A DNA stretch of 36,176 nucleotides from Paracoccaceae bacterium. Lineage in GTDB: Bacteria; Pseudomonadota; Alphaproteobacteria; Rhodobacterales; Rhodobacteraceae. The position numbers and the translations under genes are program-made. The stretch lies in NCBI GenBank assembly GCA_027351005.1, contig DAIEJF010000272.1:1-36176 (forward strand). The letters are read 5' to 3'. Position 1 is the first letter of the stretch, and every line of letters starts with the position of its first letter. Under the pieces are notes generated by a model. That model had not been told where the DNA came from. It saw nothing but the letters and a program-made list of their open reading frames with translations, and made no database searches. Positions 32,433 to 36,176 of the stretch are shown here, piece after piece.

Positions 32433-33866
32433 TCAGAACGCAAGCATCGCATAGACGAACAGCGTATTGTTGTCCGAAGCATTGTGACCGGCACCGTCAA
32501 AATTCGTCGTGCCACCATAAAGCTGAAGATAGTGGATATACTGGACGCCGAATTTCAGATTTCCCCTCGGATCCCAACTTGGCCCGCCATCCATCCATGG
32601 AGAGTAATTCACTTCAAGCGATACCGATTTGCTGTTTGGCGATCCGATCGCAGAGTTCGTTCCATAAAGACCGGCATCGCTGCTGCCCGATACCCGCGAG
32701 AATGCCCCGATCACGGCCCATTTCGAGCGGTAATAGGTCAGCGAAATATCCGTTGCATTCAGATGATTGGCCGAATTGCTGGCCCCGCTGAACGGCGATA
32801 CGCCCGAGGTGTGCTGCCATTCGATGATGTCGCGCGCCTTCAGAGTCAGGCCGTAGCCATGCCCGGAATAGTCATACTGCGTGTCAAAGCCAAGATCGAC
32901 ATAGCGGTCGCTTCCCGAACTGCCCGCGGCAGTCGGCTTCAGGTCGGCAGCCATCGCCATCAGGCCCACCATCAGCGTGCTCTTCTTGCTCAGCGATTCG
33001 CTGTAGGCAAGCCTCAGATAGGGCGCGAAGCCCTTGACCTGGAAGCCGGGATCCCCGGTGCCAAGATGGGTCAGCATCGCGGGCGACAGCCCCGTGTACC
33101 CCCCGAACTCTGTGTAGAAACCATTTGAAAACATCGAGTAGCCGGTGAGCCCGACAACGGTCTGCGCCAGCGTTCCCTGCAGCATCGTGCCGGGCGGTCC
33201 GAATTGCGGCGCAACGGCCGAACCGAATTGCGGATAGCCCCAGGCCGGCGTCGTGGCCCACAGATCCTGCACGGTCGGGTTGTTGTTCAGGCTCAGACCG
33301 AAGGTGGCGTCCTTGCCGAAAAGGCTGCCCGACTTGGCCCATCGGATGTCCGTATTGTCCCAGGACCAGGACTTGGCATCCGGGCTGTAGGTGAATTGCG
33401 CGAAAGCACCCAGATTGTCAGCGATCTTTCCGGCATAGAAAAGGCTGAATTGGTCAAGCGACAGAATGTCGTTCGTCTTCTGCGATGACTGCAAGGGCGG
33501 CGCGTCCTGTGCCTTTTGCGTATGGGTGAATCCGCCCACCATGAACGCTGTGATCGGAAGCGCCATCTTGGGATCAGGCGGCATCGACAGGACATAGCCA
33601 TTCATCTTGAACTGACGCCCGAAGGACGTGAGTTCCGGAATTGACGTATGGCAGACCGAACAGGTCATGCCCGTCTGTCGCGCAAAGCTGGGAACAGCCT
33701 CGGAGGCGGTCGGTCCCAGGACAAGACCCGACACGCCTGCGGCGACCAGCACAAATGCACGCACGAGCCGACCGAATCTCGGCGCATGCCCCTCTTGCTC
33801 GATATGACCCAGGCCATACCGTTTCGCTCTCCCTTCAGAAGGGAGAGATCCAGGTTGAATGTTCAT
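32433..33866 (-). CDS. Fused monoheme cytochrome c and outer-membrane beta-barrel protein (Cyc2-like layout)
   Basis: The 477-residue protein has a basic N-terminus, a signal peptide (about 33-57, RLVRAFVLVAAGVSGLVL with cleavage near ASEA), then a small cytochrome domain with one heme site C69-S-V-C72-H73 in AVPSFARQTGMTCSVCH, followed by TSIPELTSFGRQFKMNGY. From about residue 100 on it alternates aromatic/polar strands with loops (QFSLFYAGKIADNLGAFAQF, and many similar stretches) and ends in phenylalanine (LFVYAMLAF), the outer-membrane barrel signature. Layout and length match fused cytochrome-porins, of which the iron oxidase Cyc2 is the studied example; the FARQTG-CxxCH-FPEL-like motif is shared. 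Function is not proven. It is a single-gene unit with a perfect FNR-type box upstream and a terminator. Confidence 0.8.
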   Translation of the reverse strand: MNIQPGSLPSEGRAKRYGLGHIEQEGHAPRFGRLVRAFVLVAAGVSGLVLGPTASEAVPSFARQTGMTCSVCHTSIPELTSFGRQFKMNGYVLSMPPDPKMALPITAFMVGGFTHTQKAQDAPPLQSSQKTNDILSLDQFSLFYAGKIADNLGAFAQFTYSPDAKSWSWDNTDIRWAKSGSLFGKDATFGLSLNNNPTVQDLWATTPAWGYPQFGSAVAPQFGPPGTMLQGTLAQTVVGLTGYSMFSNGFYTEFGGYTGLSPAMLTHLGTGDPGFQVKGFAPYLRLAYSESLSKKSTLMVGLMAMAADLKPTAAGSSGSDRYVDLGFDTQYDYSGHGYGLTLKARDIIEWQHTSGVSPFSGASNSANHLNATDISLTYYRSKWAVIGAFSRVSGSSDAGLYGTNSAIGSPNSKSVSLEVNYSPWMDGGPSWDPRGNLKFGVQYIHYLQLYGGTTNFDGAGHNASDNNTLFVYAMLAF

Positions 33867-34210
33867 TTCCCCGTTCCTTAAACAGAAACGTCAACCGGAA
33901 GGGGCCAGAGATCGATTGGTCAGAGATACGGCATCCGGGTTGGCGTGGCGGCATGACGCTCCTGGATTCGCGATCCGGCCTTGATCCAGATCAATCTCTT
34001 GAGGCGGAAAGAAACGGGCCGCCCGCCATTGCAAAATTGCACCTATTAGCGGGACATGCGAAATATATTTAGCGTCGCCATAAAATATTCACAAACCGGT
34101 GCATCACAATAAATTGATTTACCGCGCCGGATCTCTCTTCGTGGAATTGCCGACATTGGCGACAGCGACGGAGCCGCCTTACGGCCCGGATCGCTTCGCC
34201 GTGGCAGGTT
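33867..34210. other. 344-bp upstream region of the cytochrome-porin gene, no gene seen
   Basis: It carries the FNR-type box at 33980-33993 and an AT-rich stretch from about 34040 to 34130 that stands out from the GC-rich surroundings. The right end is the 3' flank of the small secreted protein gene. No credible open frame was found. Confidence 0.55.
33980..33993. promoter_or_regulatory. Perfect FNR/FnrL-type binding site
   Basis: TTGATCCAGATCAA is an exact match to the FNR-family consensus TTGAT-N4-ATCAA, a full palindrome. Its centre is about 120 bases upstream of the cytochrome-porin start. Rhodobacterales use FnrL (and NnrR/Dnr relatives) to switch genes under low oxygen. It suggests anaerobic or microaerobic control of the cytochrome-porin; no other gene start is near on either strand. 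Confidence 0.75.
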
Positions 34211-34582
34211 TTAGCGGAGCAGTTGGCTCACAAGCCCGACGATGCCGATGACCTCGAGGGTCGACGGGTCGACGCGCAGAAGCTGGCCGCCCGAGGCGAC
34301 GTAGACCGATCCGTCGGGCGGCGGGGGCAAGTGATAGCCGCCGTAATCGCGGATGATGACGTAGGGGTAGCTTCGGATGCTGTCGCCCTCGCGCCAGCGA
34401 TGCTGGTCGGGCTCGCCGTACCAATGCTGCTTCTTGGCCTGTCCGGGGGGCAGGCAACCGTTCCCCTTCTTCTGCAGCCCCGGCGGGCAAAATCCGTCGG
34501 CGGCCGCAGGAACAGCGATGGCCGCGCTGGCAAGCGCGATCATGGCAGCCGCGGCGAAGGTCAAGGATCTGGTCAGTCGCAT
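34211..34582 (-). CDS. Small secreted/periplasmic protein, RcnB-like
   Basis: I placed the start at the ATG at 34582, which follows GGAGACATC and opens a clear signal peptide (MRLTRSLTFAAAAMIALAS, cleavage near VPAAADG). The mature protein of about 95 residues has a Pro/Gly/Cys-rich start (FCPPGLQKKGNGCLPPGQAKK), a charged middle (HRWREGDSI) and the IRDYGGYHLPPPPDG segment, then a terminal strand-like part (GQLLRVDPSTLEVIGIVGLV). This layout is common to small proteins annotated as RcnB-family or as mis-named excinuclease subunits in alphaproteobacteria. Two cysteines may form a disulfide. Function unknown; no partner gene is near. Confidence 0.75.
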   Translation of the reverse strand: MRLTRSLTFAAAAMIALASAAIAVPAAADGFCPPGLQKKGNGCLPPGQAKKQHWYGEPDQHRWREGDSIRSYPYVIIRDYGGYHLPPPPDGSVYVASGGQLLRVDPSTLEVIGIVGLVSQLLR

Positions 34583-34690
34583 GATGTCTCCGATTGGACC
34601 CTTACCATAGGCCGGGGTCGCCCGAACGTCTGCCCCCAAGCCCGATTATCGGCGGAACATGGCCGGCCGGGGTGTGGCAGGCATAGGCCT

Positions 34691-34719
34691 GCCCTGCCCT
34701 GCCCTGCCCTGCCCTGCCT
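34691..34719. repeat. GCCCT pentanucleotide tandem repeat
   Basis: Five exact copies of GCCCT (34691-34715) followed by a partial copy (GCCT). It lies in non-coding DNA, about 110 bases upstream of the small secreted protein gene and about 30 bases upstream of the -35 box of the GntR promoter. Five-base repeats can slip in copying, so length may vary between strains. Confidence 0.85.
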
Positions 34720-34747
34720 CACATGACGATCGCGTGACACAGCACGC

Positions 34748-34787
34748 TTGACAACCGGCGCCAACCAATCAGTTAATGGTTCAACCA
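34748..34787 (+). promoter_or_regulatory. Promoter and operator of the FadR-type regulator
   Basis: A perfect -35 box TTGACA (34748-34753) is followed after 18 bases by GTTAAT (34772-34777), a plausible -10. Overlapping and following it is TGGTT-C-AACCA (34777-34787), a perfect palindrome that fits the FadR-subfamily consensus TNGTNNNACNA. AACCA (34763-34767) and TTGGTTCAA (34796-34804) repeat half-sites on both sides. Binding here would block transcription, so the regulator probably represses itself and the transporter. Confidence 0.65.
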
Positions 34788-34817
34788 ATCCGAACTTGGT
34801 TCAATTCCGGACACGCC

Positions 34818-35507
34818 ATGCCCGAGAATGCCCAGAGCGCCCTTGCCGAACTGCGTCGCCTGATCGCCTCCGGGGCGACGGCTGAGGGTGGCCGCCTGCC
34901 CACGGAACGCGAATGGGCGCAGCAACTGGGGGTCGGGCGTACCGTCGTGCGGGCCGCGCTTGAGGTGCTCGAAGAGGAAGGGCTGATCTGGCGCAGGCAG
35001 GGCAAGGGCACCTTCCTGGGGCAACCGCCCGACCCGTATGGCGTGATTGCCGCCGACATCGTGCAGACTGTCGATGCCCCCGCGATCATGGAGGCCCGCC
35101 TGTGCATCGAGCCCGCGCTGGCCGGTCTTGCCGCCGAGCGGGCGACCCCGGCAGACGTGGAACGGCTGCGGCGGCTGGTCGGTCACGTCGTGTCGGCCCC
35201 GGACGGCGATACGGCGGAACTGTGGGATGGTGCCCTGCACCGGCTGATCGCGCGGATCGCGGGCAATCCAATCATGCTGACCGCCTTCCAGTTGGTCGAC
35301 GAGGTGCGGATGCGCGACGACTGGCTGGCCATGCGCGCCCATGCCCGCTCGCCCGGGTCGCTCGCGGCGTCAGAACGCGAACACCGCGCGATTGTCGCGG
35401 CCATCGCGGCGGGGGATCCGGCCGCGGCAGCGGCCGCCATGCGCGCACACCTGGGCAGGCTTGCCGAAAGCATCGCCGCACTGCATCGGCAGGAGGCGGC
35501 ACAATGA
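34818..35507 (+). CDS. FadR-type GntR regulator of the adjacent peptide-type transporter
   Basis: The ATG at 34818 gives a 229-residue protein; an in-frame ATG at 34776 would lie in the operator. The N-terminal winged helix (about 8-70: [19 protein letters not shown], then [20 protein letters not shown] and [10 protein letters not shown]) is followed by an FCD domain with the metal-ligand histidines in [22 protein letters not shown] and MRAHLGRL. It overlaps the ABC ATPase start by four bases, so it is co-transcribed with the transporter. The effector is unknown; sugar acids, amino acids or opines are common for such pairs. Confidence 0.88.
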   Translation: MPENAQSALAELRRLIASGATAEGGRLPTEREWAQQLGVGRTVVRAALEVLEEEGLIWRRQGKGTFLGQPPDPYGVIAADIVQTVDAPAIMEARLCIEPALAGLAAERATPADVERLRRLVGHVVSAPDGDTAELWDGALHRLIARIAGNPIMLTAFQLVDEVRMRDDWLAMRAHARSPGSLAASEREHRAIVAAIAAGDPAAAAAAMRAHLGRLAESIAALHRQEAAQ

Positions 35508-36176
35508 GCGCGCCGCTTCTTGAACTGCGGGATCTGAGCATCCGGGCGGCGGGGACAGGGGTGCCCATCGTCGACGACGTGTCGCTTGCCGTCATGCCGG
35601 GCGAGACGCTCTGCCTTGTGGGCGAATCCGGTTGCGGCAAAAGCCTGACCGCGCTGGCGCTGATGGGGCTTCTGGCGACGCCGCCGCTGGCGATTGCCGG
35701 GGGGCAGGCCATGTTCGAGGGGCGCGACCTCTTCCGCCTGCCCCGGGCAGACCTGTCACGCCTGCGCGGCGACCGGATCGCGATGATCTTCCAGGAGCCG
35801 ATGACCGCGCTGAACCCCGCGCTGCGGATCGGCGAGCAGATCGCCGAAGCGGTCCGCCGCCATCGCGGCAGTTCGCCCGCCGCGGCCGAAGCGCGCGCGC
35901 TGGAGATGCTGCGCCGGGTTCGCATCCCCGCCCCCGAAAGGCGGCTGCACGAATATCCCCACCAGCTTTCGGGGGGGATGCGGCAAAGGGCGATGATCGC
36001 GATGGCGCTGGCCAACGATCCCGCGATGATCATCGCCGACGAACCGACGACCGCGCTGGACGTGACGATCCAGGCGCAGATCCTCGACCTCATGCGCAGC
36101 CTGCGCGACGAGGCGGGGACCGCGCTGATCCTGATCACGCACGATCTGGGCGTCGTGGCCGAAATGGCCGACAAGG
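35504..36176 (+). CDS. Dipeptide/oligopeptide-type ABC transporter ATPase (DppD-like), cut by window edge
   Basis: The frame from the ATG at 35504 stays open to the last base, giving 224 residues of an expected 320 or more. It has Walker A ([18 protein letters not shown]), the Q-loop ([12 protein letters not shown]), the signature [15 protein letters not shown], an intact Walker B ([14 protein letters not shown]) and the H-loop ([12 protein letters not shown]). The MTALNP and QAQILDLM stretches are typical of DppD/OppD and GsiA. The C-terminal part and the other transporter subunits lie beyond the window. Start and overlap with the regulator make the call firm. Confidence 0.92.
   Translation, partial: MSAPLLELRDLSIRAAGTGVPIVDDVSLAVMPGETLCLVGESGCGKSLTALALMGLLATPPLAIAGGQAMFEGRDLFRLPRADLSRLRGDRIAMIFQEPMTALNPALRIGEQIAEAVRRHRGSSPAAAEARALEMLRRVRIPAPERRLHEYPHQLSGGMRQRAMIAMALANDPAMIIADEPTTALDVTIQAQILDLMRSLRDEAGTALILITHDLGVVAEMADK

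Overview
The window is a GC-rich stretch of an alphaproteobacterial genome, most probably from the Rhodobacterales (Rhodobacter/Paracoccus/Ruegeria type). This assignment is an inference from base composition, many overlapping stop/start junctions, the abundance of ABC importers, and close resemblance of several proteins to families I know from that group. No rRNA, tRNA, insertion sequence, integrase or CRISPR array was seen. The region is an accessory catabolic island built from several unrelated uptake-and-degradation modules.

Layout: (1) 2-3548, plus strand: the 3' part of a processive family 2 glycosyltransferase, a polytopic membrane protein and a receiver/degenerate-GGDEF response regulator, each overlapping the next by 4 bases; probably a polysaccharide module. 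(2) 3608-11483, minus strand: an apparent eight-gene operon read in the order cuyA-like cysteate sulfo-lyase, DegT-type aminotransferase, Asp/Glu-type racemase, tauABC-like sulfonate importer, HisD/HpsN-like dehydrogenase, alpha/beta hydrolase. A divergent LysR regulator (11593-12525) shares an AT-rich promoter with two palindromes. I infer C3-sulfonate catabolism. The enzyme set fits amino alcohol sulfonate (cysteinolate) to cysteate, racemisation to L-cysteate, then cleavage to pyruvate, sulfite and ammonia. (3) 12902-25514: a hydroxyproline cluster in two convergent arms. The plus arm has a ProC-family reductase, a GntR/FCD regulator, 1-pyrroline-4-hydroxy-2-carboxylate deaminase and a five-gene branched-chain-type ABC importer. 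The minus arm has D-hydroxyproline dehydrogenase, 4-hydroxyproline 2-epimerase, aconitase-X-type cis-3-hydroxyproline dehydratase and a second proline-racemase-family protein with an unusual Ser/Thr active-site pair.

(4) 26079-30011, plus strand: an SsuBCA/NMT1-type importer with two paralogous binding proteins. Its ATPase gene has an in-frame amber codon exactly at the Walker B glutamate. A TctDE-like two-component system (29978-32055, minus) lies beside it. (5) 32433-33866, minus: a fused monoheme cytochrome c/beta-barrel outer-membrane protein of Cyc2-like layout, with a perfect FNR-type box upstream. (6) 34211-36176: a small secreted protein on the minus strand, then a FadR-type GntR regulator with a probable autoregulatory operator, followed by the start of a dipeptide/oligopeptide-type ABC ATPase cut by the window edge.

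A pattern across modules: three binding-protein genes (tauA-like, livK-like, NMT1-like) are each followed by a perfect 10-15 bp GC-rich hairpin without a T-run. These probably act as transcript stabilisers or attenuators that give excess binding protein.
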